Assembly (NCBI GenBank): GCA_009763385.1
Contig: CM019831.1
Location: 84,231,845-84,295,844 of the forward strand
Source: Coix lacryma-jobi var. lacryma-jobi
Taxonomy: Eukaryota; Streptophyta; Magnoliopsida; Poales; Poaceae
Reading direction: 5' to 3'
Length of the DNA stretch: 64,000 nucleotides
Shown here: one piece after another, positions 1-11,420 of the stretch
How the letters are laid out: every line of letters begins with the position of its first letter
Numbering within the stretch: position 1 is the first letter of the stretch
The notes under the pieces: model-generated
The model's input: the letters and a program-made list of their open reading frames with translations, nothing else
What the model was told of the DNA's origin: nothing
Database searches by the model: none
Translations under genes and position numbers: made by a program

Positions 1-224
1 TATCAATACAAAACTATTTATATAGCTTTTACATTTTAAAACTCAATAACTTCAAAATTATTCATGATTTATATTCTCAATGTTTGATCAAAACCTTGTC
101 CAAAATGACTTCCTTTTCCTATACGGAGGGATTATATGTTACATTGGAATGGAGGGACCGAGGAATAAACATTTTGGACTCCTCCATTCCTAGCCACAGT
201 GAGGGTATTTAGTTAGTGGGTACA

Positions 225-535
225 AAGTTTTGGATGTCATAATAGATATCACATGGTAGGTCAAATATAGTATTAAGATAAATAAATTATAAATTCTATT
301 AAAAATCATGAGATGAATTTATTAAGACTAATTAATGCGTTATTATCACATGTTTACTGTAGCCCAACATTATCAAATCATGGACTAATTAGGAATAAAA
401 AATTATTTCATAAAGTTTTCGCAAACTGTGATATTATTTATTTTTAAGTCTATATTTAATATATCATGCATATGTCTAAATATTCGATACAATAGATAAA
501 AAAAATAGGGCCTGAAATAAACATGTCTGAGAACT
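225..535. repeat. Degenerate grass MITE relic
   Basis: The core (ATTAAGACTAATTAAT, then TTTACTGTAGCCCAACATT, then CAAATCATGGACTAATTAGG) matches the repeat found several times at 14151-16205. The outer ends are too diverged to define terminal inverted repeats or a target duplication. The flanking DNA at 1-224 and 833-1160 is AT-rich and shows no gene. Confidence 0.6.
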
Positions 536-602
536 ACTGTCTAGTGAAATAACATCCAACTTGTGCTCGGCGGACAAACTATGACATCTCGTGACCACAT
601 AA

Positions 603-832
603 GGCATTGTTCAGTTCGCGAAATATTTAGCGAAAAGTTACTGTAGCACTTTCGTTGTTATTTGACAAACTTTGTCCAAACATGACCTAACTAGACTCAA
701 AAGATTCGTCTCGACATGAGCAGACTAAAAGTACAATTAGTTTTTTTTTACCTACATTTAATGCTCAATGCATGCGTGTAAATATTCTACTCTGCAATAT
801 TTTTGGTAAAATATTGGCAACTGAACAAGGCC
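603..832. mobile_element. Tourist-like MITE with TAA target duplication
   Basis: The 230-bp element has imperfect terminal inverted repeats, GGCATTGTTCAGTT on the left and AACTGAACAAGGCC on the right, with one mismatch. It is flanked by TAA at 600-602 and TAA at 833-835, the target type of PIF/Harbinger Tourist-like elements. It contains no coding sequence. It lies about 575 bp upstream of the RALF-like start codon. Confidence 0.7.
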
Positions 833-1222
833 TAAGTTGCCAAAACCGCATGATGGCACCTGAGCATTCACTGCGTATAGGAAACATAAATACCCGTAAA
901 CATAAGCTGCTTTAAGTCATTCCGCAGAAGCCCCTTTTTTTATGGGATAGTAAACATAAGCTGTTTTATGTCGTGTCGAACACGGTCCTTCATTCAACAC
1001 AAAAAAAATGTCTGATGGTATACATGAAAATTTCTATAAAGAAATAATTCCTCTGAACTTTCGATCAGAAAAAAATCATAAAAGTTCCAGTTACAAACAA
1101 TTCGGCCATGGTAAAATATGAGCTACATTTCAAGGAAACCTCATAATCCTCTTCTTTTTTGATATTTCCTCATTTGCTCACGACACGACTGCTGCTGCCA
1201 ACAACTGGCTGTCCCGTACCGC

Positions 1223-1229
1223 ATTTAAA
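1223..1229 (+). promoter_or_regulatory. Possible TATA-like box of the RALF-like gene
   Basis: ATTTAAA followed by a C-rich run lies 185 bp upstream of the ATG at 1408. That would give a 5' leader of roughly 150 nt. Support is position and base composition only. Confidence 0.3.
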
Positions 1230-1407
1230 GACCCCACCCTCCGCCCCTGCGGCCTCCTCCACTAGCTCTGAGAGATCTGAGTGCCTCCATGTTCCCTCCA
1301 TCAAGAAAACAGCAAAGATCGAGTGCAGAGAGAGAAAGCAAGAAACTACATGACACTCTGAACAAGAAAAGGAAGAACTAGAGAGAGATCTCGGTCAGTC
1401 TCCCACA

Positions 1408-1633
1408 ATGCCGGCAACCACGAAGCTGATCTCGCTCTCGAGAGCATGGACAGCAGCGTCACTCATCCTGCTGCTGCTGCTTGTCCTCCCTGGGAGGGGA
1501 GGCCACTGCGTCGGCCTGGGCATGGAGGCGGACCTGGAGATGGACTCGGAGGCGTACCGGCGGCTGTTGTGGGAGGCGCCGACCGGGCAGAGGTACATCA
1601 GCTACGCCGCTCTGAGGGGCGACGTGGTGCCGT
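1408..1633 (+). pseudogene. RALF-like peptide gene cut by a retrotransposon
   Basis: RALFs are secreted cysteine-rich peptides that signal through CrRLK1L receptor kinases at the plant cell surface. The ATG at 1408 opens a protein with a basic N-terminus and a strong hydrophobic signal-peptide core (residues about 16-28, leucine-rich). An acidic propeptide follows, then an RRLL site of the type cut by site-1 protease in RALF precursors, then the mature start with YISY and an ALRGDVVP stretch. In intact RALFs the next residue is normally the first of four cysteines. Here the frame runs directly into the gypsy LTR at 1634, adds MRTR and stops at about 1648. The cysteine-rich C-terminal half, normally about 35 residues, was not found elsewhere in the window. 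A secreted stub could still be made, but it would lack both disulfides. Identification is by motif order and is fairly secure. Loss of function is inferred. Confidence 0.72.
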
Positions 1634-2446
1634 TGATGCGAACCCGCTAGGGTTTTTGCCCGATCTTTCGATGATAAACGGGGATAACTCGATTGGTGAA
1701 TGGAGATGACGTTCACGGCCCGACTACAGCCCTCAAGACCCCGCCTTAGCAACCGATACACCACGTCCAATAGCCGTCACGATCTTGTGGAGCGCGACAA
1801 CCAGCCCCTAGGGCTCCCGTTCTGCAAGCAATCGAAGAACTAGCAGGAACGAGGAAACAAGCACTGAATTTGCAAGATGAAATTGAAGGTTTCAAACTGA
1901 ATCTTAGTCTACAATGGGGTTCCGAAGACAAGGAGACGGGCGGCTGATCCTGCACGCGCGCCTACAAGCAAGTAGCTAAGGCTAAACTTGATCTAAACAA
2001 AACTCAACCCGACCATGGCGGCTATAGAGGGATATAAGTAGATGGATTGACGACCAAAAGAGTGTTGGGGTCGTCCTCCAACCCTAGGACGCGTCCCTAA
2101 TGGACTCAACTTGATACATGGGCCATAAGCCCAAAATGAGGTGACGCAGCACCCTGGACAGCAAGACCTGTCGACGGTAATTGGATCATTGCCGCTGCTG
2201 CCGAACAGATATTGACGTGGGACTTGATTCATATGAAAGTAAACTTGATAAGCTTTCCAACAAGTCCTGAAGCGCCTGAATCCGAATTCGTATGCAACCG
2301 TAGTGGCGGTCACAAGTTGGCACTTTGCTGCAGTCCGAATCCAGCTAGCGCGAGTCCTTCTCCCTTTCGGTCTTCTCCTCGGTTCCTAATCAAAACAAGA
2401 GTGCACGCGTTTCCATTGTCTAAACAAGATGTACAAGAGCTTATCA
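1634..2446 (-). repeat. 3' LTR of the gypsy element
   Basis: The left boundary is fixed by the RALF coding sequence and the shared start TGATGCGAACC, also found at 8346. The right boundary is placed at ATCA to mirror the TGAT terminus. It is less certain because both copies are followed by the same pol sequence. The end of pol (stop at 2310-2312) lies inside the LTR. Confidence 0.75.
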
Positions 2447-3347
2447 TGGAACTCACTTCATGATTAAGTTGATGAGCACGAGCACGAGTAAGAGGACCAG
2501 CTATAGGTTGTGTCGGAGAGGATGTATCGCTGGTGTTGATGTCCTCATCATCCTCCCTTTCTTGCATTTGAGTCGTCCTCGACTCAAGCTCATCTTCCTC
2601 ACCCAAATAAGGCTTCGAATCTGCAATGTTAAATGTGGGACTAACCCCAAAATCTGCAGGAAGATCAAGCTTATATGCATTCTCATTAATTCGTTGCAGC
2701 ACTTTAAAAGGACCATCAGCTCTAGGCATCAATTTAGATTTTCTCAGTTCTGGAAATCTATCTTTTCGCAAATGCAACCAAACCAAATCCCCAGGTTCCA
2801 GAATCAATTGCTTTCTACCTTTATCTCCAGCGCATTTGTACTTAGCATTCATGCGCTCTATGTTTTCTTTAGTGGCTTCATGCAATTTTAACATCAATTC
2901 AGCACGTTGCTTAGCATCAAAATTCATTTTTTCAGAACTTGGCAAAGGCATTAAATCAATAGGAGCACGTGGCAAGAAGCCATAGACAATCTCAAAAGGA
3001 CACATTTTTGTAGTAGAATGCAATGAACGATTATAAGCGAACTCAATATGAGGCAAACATTCTTCCCACATCTTAATATTCTTCTTTAAAACAGCCCTTA
3101 ACATAGTGGATAAAGTTCTATTCACAACTTCAGTTTGACCATCAGTCTGGGGATGACAAGTGGTGGAAAATAAAAGCTTAGTCCCCAATTTAAACCACAA
3201 AGTCTTCCAAAAATGACTAAGAAATTTAGCATCACGATCAGAAACAATTGTGTTGGGCACACCATGTAAGCGAATAATTTCTCGAAAGAACAAATCAGCA
3301 ATATTTGTAGCATCATCAGTTTTATGACATGGTATGAAATGTGCCAT
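2310..3347 (-). pseudogene. Gypsy pol: integrase core and C-terminus
   Basis: This segment follows the in-frame TGA at 3357-3359. It carries the second integrase aspartate (motif VSDRD), the CHPQTDGQTE region with the catalytic glutamate context, and the basic, proline-rich C-terminal region ending in a GPLTRARAHQLN motif common in plant chromovirus integrases. The last 45 or so codons lie within the 3' LTR. No chromodomain is obvious by eye. Translation would need read-through of the upstream stops, so this copy should not give an active integrase. Confidence 0.8.
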
Positions 3348-3356
3348 CTTAGAAAA

Positions 3357-4019
3357 TCAATCAACAACCACAAACACACTATCACATCCCCTCCTAGTCC
3401 TTGGTAATCCCAACACAAAATCCATAGATATATCCTCCCAAGGAGCATTAGGAACAGGAAGAGGTAGATACAAACCGTGGGGATTTAACCGTGACTTTGC
3501 CTTTTGACATGTTGTGCAACGAGCAACAAACCTCTCCACATCTCTCTTCATCCTTGGCCAAAAGAAATGACCAGCAAGTATGTCCTCGGTCTTCTTTGCT
3601 CCAAAATGTCCCATCAAGCCACCTCCATGTGCTTCCTGCAACAACAACAAACGAACAGAGCTAGCTGGAATGCATAGCTTGTTAGCTCTAAACACAAACC
3701 CATCACTAACGATGAATTTGTTCCATCCTTTTCCATCTTTACAATGCAGCAACACGTCTCTAAAATCAGCATCGTGAACATATTGGTCCTTAATTGTTTC
3801 TAACCCAAAGATCTTATAATCAAGTTGATTCAGCAAAGTATATCTCCGTGACAAAGCATCAGCAATAATATTCTCCTTCCCTTTCTTGTGTTTAATAATA
3901 TAAGGAAAAGATTCAATAAATTCAACCCATTTTGCATGCCTACGATTCAGTTTTCCTTGACTACGAATATGTTTTAAAGATTCATGATCAGAATGGATAA
4001 CAAACTCTTTGGGCCACAA
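3357..4019 (-). pseudogene. Gypsy pol: RNase H end and integrase N-terminus
   Basis: This is the middle pol segment between two in-frame stops (TAG at 4029-4031, TGA at 3357-3359). It begins with the end of RNase H (HSDHESLKH) and a DALSRR motif. The integrase zinc-binding HHCC module follows (HGGGLMGHFG, then CTTCQKAK), and the start of the catalytic core with its first aspartate (DFVLGLPRT). It ends at VFVVVD, just before a codon where relatives normally have arginine. A CGA to TGA change at a methylated CpG would explain the stop. Confidence 0.82.
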
Positions 4020-4028
4020 ATAATGTTG

Positions 4029-7000
4029 CTATGTCTCTAATGTTCGAACAAGAGCATAGAGTTCTTTATCATAAGTAGAATAATTGAGAACAGGCCCACT
4101 CAATTTCTCACTAAAATATGCAATAGGTTTTCCCTCTTGTAACAAAACACCTCCCAGACCAATTCCACTAGCATCACATTCAAGCTCAAAAGTCTTATTA
4201 AAATCAGGAAGTTGTAGGAGAGGCGCATGAGTTAACTTATCTTTCAACATGTCGAATGAATTCTCTTGTGTTTTGCCCCACTCAAAAGGCACCCCCTTCT
4301 TGGTAAGCTCATTCAATGGTGCAGCAATGGTGCTGAAATCCTTCACAAAACGGCGATAGAATCCAGCAAGTCCTAGGAAACTCCGCACCTGGGTGATAGT
4401 CTTTGGGACAGGCCATCCCTGTATAGCTTCCACCTTGGCTTGATCAACCTCAATTCCGTGTGGAGTTACAACATAACCAAGAAAAGACACTCGATCGGTG
4501 CAAAAGGTGCACTTCTCAAGGTTACCAAATAAGCGTGCCTCGTGTAGTGCATTAAAAACAGCACGTAAATGATCAAGATGTTCATCCAATGATTTGCTGT
4601 AAATTAATATATCATCAAAATATACGATGACAAATTTCCCAATGAAAGCACGCAAAATCTCGTTCATTAATCTCATGAAAGTACTAGGTGCATTAGTTAA
4701 CCCAAAAGGCATGACTAACCACTCATATAAACCGAACTTAGTTTTGAAAGCAGTTTTCCATTCATCTCCCAATTTCATACGAATCTGGTGGTACCCACTA
4801 CGTAAATCAACTTTTGAAAACACAACAGCACCACTCAGTTCATCTAGCATATCATCTAATCGTGGAATAGGGTGTCGATATCGAATGGTGATATTATTAA
4901 TAGCTCTACAATCAACACACATACGCCATGTTCCATCTTTCTTAGGCACTAAAATTACTGGAACAGCACAAGGGCTAAGGGATTCTCGCACATAACCTTT
5001 GTCCAGTAGTTCTTGCACTTGTCGCTGAATTTCCTTTGTTTCTTCCGGGTTTGTCCTGTATGGCGCACGGTTTGGCAAAGATGCACCAGGAATAAGATCA
5101 ATTTGGTGCTCAATCCCGCGTAGTGGTGGCAGCCCCACTGGTACCGCACTTGGAAACACATCGGAATACTCCTGCAAAACGTTAGCAACAGCAGGGGGCA
5201 AAGAACATTGCATATCCTCAATTGAAATCAAAGCATCCTTGCATATCAAAGCATAAGCAACAGAAGTGGATGCATTGAACTCATTAATATCTGATTTGGT
5301 AGCTATCATACAACGTCCTTTCAGTTTTATCTCATCTTTGTTACCAATTACAGATTTATCATTTTTATTGCTCTCGCTCTTTGCTTTAGTAGCCCTTGCA
5401 ACATCAGTTTGCATAATAGTTTTAGGGGACATAGGATGCAGCACAATTTTGCGATCATGGTATAGAAAAGAATACTGATTTGATCTACCATGATGCATAG
5501 AATCTCTATCAAATTGCCAAGGTCTACCTAGCAGAATGTTACAAGCTTGCATAGGCACAACATCACATTCAACAATATCTTTGTAGGATCCGATGGAAAA
5601 ATTGATTCTCACAAGTCTAGTTACCTTTGCCTTACCACTGTTGTTCAGCCATTGGATGTAGTAGGGATGCGGGTGTGGTTTGGTGTTGAGGGCAAGTTTC
5701 TGCACCATATCGCTGCTTGCCAAGTTGTTGCAGCTACCTCCATCAATGATCATGCGGCAGGAACGCTCTTTGATGACACACTTTGTTTGGAATAAAATAT
5801 GTCGCTGATTTTGCTCCGCCTTCTCCATTTGTGCACTAAGCACTCGCTGCACGATCAAGCTTTCATAGTGGTCCGCTTCACCTGCATTAATATGTTCTTC
5901 TATTTGTTCTTCATTACCTGCATGGTCAGTCGCAAGCAGTGCAAGCGTGTCTTCATCAAAATCACTAGCAGATGAGCACTCACCATCATCTTTGACAATC
6001 ATAACTCGCTTGTTTGGACAGTCACGCATCATGTGTCCATATCCCTTGCACCGGTGACATTGTATGTTGCTTGTTCTACCCGTCGATGCCACGGATGAAG
6101 TACTCGCAGCAGGCTTTTGCATCGTCTTTGCAACTGAATTTGTGGGAGCAACTCGAGTCTTGTCACTAGATGATGGAGTAGACATACGTGTAGATGGAGT
6201 TGTAGTCATGCGTTGCTGCCATGAATTAGCCTTCCCTGCAGAAATATTAGTCCTTGCGCTAGCACGTCGTCCCTGCACTTCCCTTTCAGCTTTACAAGCA
6301 AGATGAAACAAACGGGTTACACTATTGTATTCTTTGTAAGCGAGGATGTCCTGAATTTCCCGATTTAACCCACCCAAAAATCTAGCCATAGCCGGTTCCT
6401 CATCCTCCTCTAGGTTACAACGCAACATACCCGTTTGTAATTCCTGATAATATTCTTCTACACTTTTAGCACCTTGTCTCAATTGTTGCAACTTATTTAT
6501 CATATCACGAGCATAGTAAGATGGAACAAATCTAGCTCTCATGGCTCGTTTCAGCGCATCCCAAGTTCTAGCTAAGTTATTAGGATTTTTCTTGCCATAT
6601 TCTATCCACCAAACAGAAGCAAAATCTGTAAACTCACTAGTAGCAGCCCTAACACATGTAGTCTCAGGAAATTCATGACATGCAAACTTTTGATCAACAG
6701 CAATCTCCCAAGTAATGTAGGAATCAGGGTCATATTTACCATCAAAAGGAGGTATCTTAAATTTAATCTTACTGAAAGCATCATCATTATTGTGTACCTC
6801 GCGTCGGCGGTTGCCACCCATACCTCTACGGTTGTGACGTAGGCGTCGTCGATCACGAGCGTCTTGATCATCATGCTCAGTATCAGCAGTGTAGTCATCT
6901 TCATGACTACCGTGCTCTCGATCTCCCTCCTTTTCTTCTTTATGCTTCTCTTTATCTTCGGTGTGGAAGTCATCAAATCGCCTTAGGAGAGCAGCAAGGC

Positions 7001-7136
7001 TTTTGTCCACACTAGCAACGGATTCCTCCAAACTTGTAAGCTTGTTGTTTGTGGCAATCTGCGTAGCCTCCAACTGCCCCAGCTTTTCATTTGTCACCTG
7101 CAAGTCATTATCAAGTCCCTCTGTGTGCAGCTTCAC
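4029..7136 (-). pseudogene. Gypsy gag-protease-RT-RNase H polyprotein
   Basis: This open frame of about 1,035 codons begins at a non-ATG codon, and I saw no in-frame ATG before the upstream stop. Domains in order are: a coiled-coil and charged gag N-terminus; the retrotransposon gag core (about residues 120-290); a CCHC zinc knuckle (CHRCKGYGHMMRDC); an aspartic protease with a DGGSCNN active site; reverse transcriptase with LVPKKDG, the FSKVDLRSGYHQI block and YFDDIL catalytic box; then RNase H with the ECDASG aspartate. A TAG at 4029-4031 ends the frame where relatives usually have tryptophan, so RNase H is truncated. Identification of the domains is secure. Activity of this copy is unlikely. 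Confidence 0.88.
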
Positions 7137-8329
7137 TTTCCTTTCAAAATGTTGTATGATGCCCTTAGTGCGAGGTGTATGTAGTGTTTCGTTATCATCA
7201 TCTCCCCTTGTCGTGGTTCAAAAACAAAGACAACAAGAAAGGCAAGTGAAGAAATAAAAGCCCTACAACTACTAGGATGTAGCTACAGCAAGTCTCTCAC
7301 ACTCAACTTGTTACACAAGTTCTTACCAATTCTTACCTTGCTTGACAGGAGGGGTCGTCTACCAACAAGTCTTCAGCAATGGATGAAGTGTATCGGTGCT
7401 GCGGCACAAGACCTGTCAAGCTGTAGAGTATGTGGAGCTATAGGTGGGCTGAAACAAGGAACAAACTAGCACCACGTTAGTTATAAAGGCGAGCTGAATA
7501 AACGTTCGACGACGGTACTGTGCTGGTCCTAGGCTAGACCGTGCTAGAGACGCGAGCCTGGACACAAAGGAAAAACCACAGCACACCCCTGAAAACAAGG
7601 TGGAACAAACCTAAAATCAATATGAAAAACAACCCCTTTTCTTTTGAATCTTTTCTCTTTTCTTTTTTTTTCCTTTTTTTTGGGCAACCTCAAAAACTGA
7701 TTATATGAACAAAAGAATACAAAGGAGCAATTCGCTACACACACTTTTTCCGAAAGTACAGGGGTATTCCGGTAAGAAGAAGATACTCTCTCTCTCTCTC
7801 TAGAGTAAGGCCGAACAAGTATGGAGTTATCTTTCTTTTGGAATCACAGAAGGACTCACGTAGACAGAGTTCAGGATATATTAACAAGCGGACTCCAAGT
7901 TCTACTCGGTTTCCACTCAGAACCAACCACAAACGGATTCCACCTATTGCCGGGTTCTACTCGGTTTTCCTTTTTTTATCACGTTGGTGGAACTCAGATT
8001 GGAACTCAACTCGATCCGGACCAAGACCACAGACAGTTCAATTCGGACTTCACAACAGATTCGACAGAGAGAAGATATGGTAATACTCGGCTGTGTATAG
8101 ATGGTGACAAGAACTCAAAACTCTAAAGGACTAGACACTAAGACCAGCAACTCGACACAAACCGAAGCAACGCAAATTCAACAAGCCCTAACTAAACGGT
8201 ACTAGCCAAGGCACAAAGGTTTAATAGGATTATGGAAAAACTAATCTACTATATTTTTTTGGCTTTTCTGGACTATAGGAAATTAATTAAAAACAGCAAT
8301 GGATTAGAAGTCTCTCACCGAAGAACCTT
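7137..8329 (-). other. Gypsy 5' leader
   Basis: This stretch between the primer site and gag holds no convincing gene. It contains a CT microsatellite near 7788-7801 and a T-rich run near 7636-7681. Small open frames here have no recognisable domains. Confidence 0.6.
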
Positions 8330-8344
8330 GCTCTGATTACCAAC
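8330..8344 (-). other. Primer binding site of the gypsy element (tRNA-iMet type, imperfect)
   Basis: The minus strand reads TTGGGTAATCAGAGC directly inside the 5' LTR, with one spacer base. It resembles the initiator-Met primer site TGGTATCAGAGC with two extra bases. The position against the LTR end at 8346 fixes the element's polarity. Confidence 0.7.
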
Positions 8345-8345
8345 T

Positions 8346-9157
8346 GATGCGAACCCGCTAGGATTTTTGCCCGATCTTTCGATGAGAAACGGGGATAACT
8401 CGATTGGTGGATGGAGATGACGTTCATGGCCCGACTACATCCCTCAAGACCCCACCTTAGCAACCGATACACCACGTCCAATAGCCGTCACGATCTTGTG
8501 GAGCGCGACAACCAGCCCCTAGGGCTCCCGTCCTGCAAGCAATCGAAGAACTAGCAGGAACGAGGAAACAAGCACTGAATTTGCAAGATGAAATTGAAGG
8601 TTTCAAACTGAATCTTAGTCTACAATGGGGTTCCGAAGACAAGGAGACGGGCGGCTGATCCTGCACGCGTGCCTACAAGCAAGTAGCTAAGGCTAAACTT
8701 GATCTAAACAAAACCCAACCCGACCATGGCGGCTATAGAGGGATATAAGTAGATGGATTGAAGACCAAAAGAGTGTTGGGGTCGTCCTCCAACCCTAGGA
8801 CGCGTCCCTAATGGACCCAACTTGATACATGGGCCATAAGCCCAAAATGAGGTGACGCAGCACCCTGGACAGCAAGACCTGTCGACGGTAATTGGATCAT
8901 TGCCGCTGCTGCCGAACAGATATTGACGTGGGACTTGATTCATATGAAAGTAAACTTGATAAGCTTTCCAACAAGTCCTGAAGCGCCTGAATCCGAATCC
9001 GTATGCAACCGTGGTGGCGGTCACAAGTTGGCACTTTGCTGCAGTCCGAATCCAGCTAGCGCGAGTCCTTCTCCCTTTCGGTCTTCTCCTCGGTTCCTAA
9101 TCAAAACAAGAGTGCACGCGTTTCCATTGTCTAAACAAGATGGGCAAGAGCTTATCA
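8346..9157 (-). repeat. Gypsy LTR shared by two elements
   Basis: This 812-bp LTR acts as the 5' LTR of the gypsy element at 1634-9157. At the same time it is preceded in transcript order by a gypsy pol end (9158-9262), so it is also the 3' LTR of the chimeric element to its right. It differs from the LTR at 1634-2446 at about 16 single bases by eye. Confidence 0.8.
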
Positions 9158-10418
9158 TGGAACTCACTTGATGATTAAGTTGATGAGCACGAGCACGAGT
9201 AAGAGGACCAGCTATAGGTTGTGTCGGAGAGGATGTATCGCTGGTGTTGATGTCCTCATCAGCCTCAGTGCTTGATCTAGAAACAGTAGCTTGTTTTCTT
9301 GCACTCCACGAAATTGGATTTGGACCAAAGAATACAACAAATCCTCCCATGGATCGCCTGTCATCCACATTACCTGCCCAGTCAGCATCTGAGAACGCGC
9401 TAATAGATATCGTGCTGCATTTTGCGATCTGTAGCCCAGTCTTCTTTGTATGCTTGACGTACCTAAGTATTTGCTTGACTGCAGACCAGTGTAGATTAGT
9501 AGGAGCATGTAAATATTGACACACTTTATTGACTGAATACGCCAAATCTGGTCGTGTAAGTGTAAGATATTGTAGAGCACCTACTACACTTCTATACTTG
9601 GTACTATCTTCGGCACTTAGCAACTCTCCTTGATATTCTGAAAGTTTCTCTGAAACTGGGAGAGGTGTTGAGCACGACTTACACTTCAACATCCCTGTCC
9701 TTGTGAGAATTTCTTGCGCATATTTCTCTTGAGAGAGCAATATCCCACTATTAATCTTGGTAACTTCTATACCGAGGAAATAATTAAGATCACCCAGATC
9801 CTTAAGTGCAAAATCTCCCTTTAGATCCTTTAGTAGCGCCTCTATTGCATCTTGTGAAGAACCAATAACAATGATATCATCAACATAAATCAACATATAC
9901 AAGGTTACCTGTTCTTTTGAGTAGATGAATAACGAGGCATCTGACTTTGATGCTACAAACCCGAGGCTACAAAGTTTTGCACTTAATCTTGCATGCCAAG
10001 CCCTTGGAGCCTGCTTTAGACCATAAATAGCTTTATCGAGCTTGCACACATAATGTGGATATTTGCTGTTTTCAAACCCAGGTGGTTGTTTCATGAAAAC
10101 CTCCTCTTCCAGAACACCGTGAAGAAACGCATTCTGAACGTCTAGCTGTCTCAAGCACCAGCCCTTAGCAACTGCTAATGACAGGACCAATCTGATTGTA
10201 GCAATTTTTACTACTGGACTAAAAGTGTCCTCATAATCAAGCCCATAACGTTGTTTGAACCCTTTTGCAACTAACCTGGCTTTATAACTATCAATGCTTC
10301 CATCAGACTTCTTCTTGATTTTGTAGACCCATTTGCAATCTATCAAATTTATTCCCTTCTGCGGAGCCACAAGATGCCAGGTCTGATTTCTCATTAGTGC
10401 ATCATATTCTGCCTGCAT
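9021..10418 (-). pseudogene. Copia RT-RNase H fused in frame to gypsy pol tail
   Basis: The N-terminal 385 or so codons are a classic Ty1/copia reverse transcriptase and RNase H: WHLVAP, KWVYKIK, the RLDVQNAFLHG block, YVDDII catalytic box, LDLGDLNYFLG-like spacer and SDADWAG of RNase H. After SRSSTEA the frame continues without interruption into the gypsy C-terminal sequence (DEDINTSD... GPLTRARAHQLN) and stops inside the LTR at 9021. The open frame spans the join, so the fusion is in frame. The RNase H end is replaced, so that domain should be impaired. The start codon shown is internal; upstream continuity is broken by a TAA near 10449. Confidence 0.85.
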
Positions 10419-10448
10419 GGCTTGATTCCACCTGAAATTCCCAAGTGC

Positions 10449-11420
10449 TTAATCCAGTGTCTTTGGTTCTCCTACCGCACAAGAATACGCCCAGCGTACT
10501 GTGCCATCAGTGTGTACCTTAGGTTTGACTATGCCATCTTGAAGTCTAGTCCTGGGTCGCATCTGTTGTTGCATGGAAACTTGATCAATTTCAGCAGGTT
10601 GTTCTTGAGTTCCTGTAATCTGCTCGGTCAAGACAGGCGCGAGCACATGATCAGTGTCCCCCCCATGCGTCGAGCTAGGAGTGCGTGCGGGACTGCCGGT
10701 TGAAGCACCCTGGGATCCAGTGCCTAAATCTCCCAGAGACTGATTTTCTGCATCAGGTTGATCCACATCGATGATTTGTTCTGATTCAAGATCTATTACC
10801 TGCAAATGAGACACATCGTTGTTGCCAGGAGAGTTAGTAGAACATGGGTCAGTATAGCCTGCAACCCCAATCGGATATGGAATCAAGAATTCAGGAAGCA
10901 GCAAGATATCTTGATGAAGCCTTGCACCGGCATTTGGATGAAGTTGTGCAAAGGGAAAAATAGTTTCGTCAAAAGTGACATCTCTGGATATGTAGACTCG
11001 ACCAGTGCTAGGATCTAGACACTTGAACCCCTTGTGAAGAGTGCTAAAGCCAAGGAACACACATTGTGTGGATCGAAAGGACAATTTTCTTGTATTATAT
11101 GGCCTGAGATTAGGCCAGCGCGCGCAGCCAAAGACACGCAAAGAGTTATACTCTGGTTGTTGCTTATACAGGCGCTCAACAGGAGTGTCAAAATCTATTA
11201 CTTTGCTAGGCAAGATATTGATAATGTATGTGGCTGTGAGGAAGGCTTCGTCCCAATACTTTAGGGGCATAGAAGCATTTGCTAAAAGTGATAGACCAAC
11301 CTCTACGATATGACGATGTTTTCTCTCAGCTATGCCATTCTGCTGATGAGCATGAGGACATGAAACTCAATGTGAGATTCCTACAGATTGGAAGGAGTTT
11401 AGTTTCTCATATTCTCCTCC
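10449..11420 (-). pseudogene. Copia integrase C-terminal half and linker
   Basis: The clean frame (10449-11270) holds the WDEAFLTATYIIN block, LRVFGCARWP and CVFLGFS motifs that follow the copia integrase catalytic core, then a linker toward RT. Between 11271 and 11420 the same frame shows the HQQNG and AERKH motifs but is interrupted by a TGA after GISH (near 11368). It ends with a TAA at about 10449 just before the RT segment. These stops make a single polyprotein impossible in this copy. Confidence 0.8.

Larger units (their letters stand above)
1634..9157 (-). mobile_element. Ty3/gypsy LTR retrotransposon, chromovirus-like
   Basis: This element of about 7.5 kb lies on the minus strand. 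It has a 3' LTR at 1634-2446, pol in the order protease, reverse transcriptase, RNase H, integrase, a leader of about 1.2 kb, an imperfect tRNA-iMet-type primer site and a 5' LTR at 8346-9157. The domain order and RT wording are typical of Ty3/gypsy chromoviruses. The LTR termini TGATG/ATCA and an integrase frame running into the 3' LTR recall the CRM clade, but that clade call is tentative. The LTRs are about 98% identical by eye, so insertion is not ancient. The left flank GCCGT (1629-1633) has no matching duplication at the right end, because the 5' LTR is fused to a second element. Confidence 0.85.

Noticed and set aside
2460..2891. Plus-strand open frames inside the gypsy and copia elements
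   Set aside because: They are antisense shadows of integrase and RT coding sequence and have no start context or domains.
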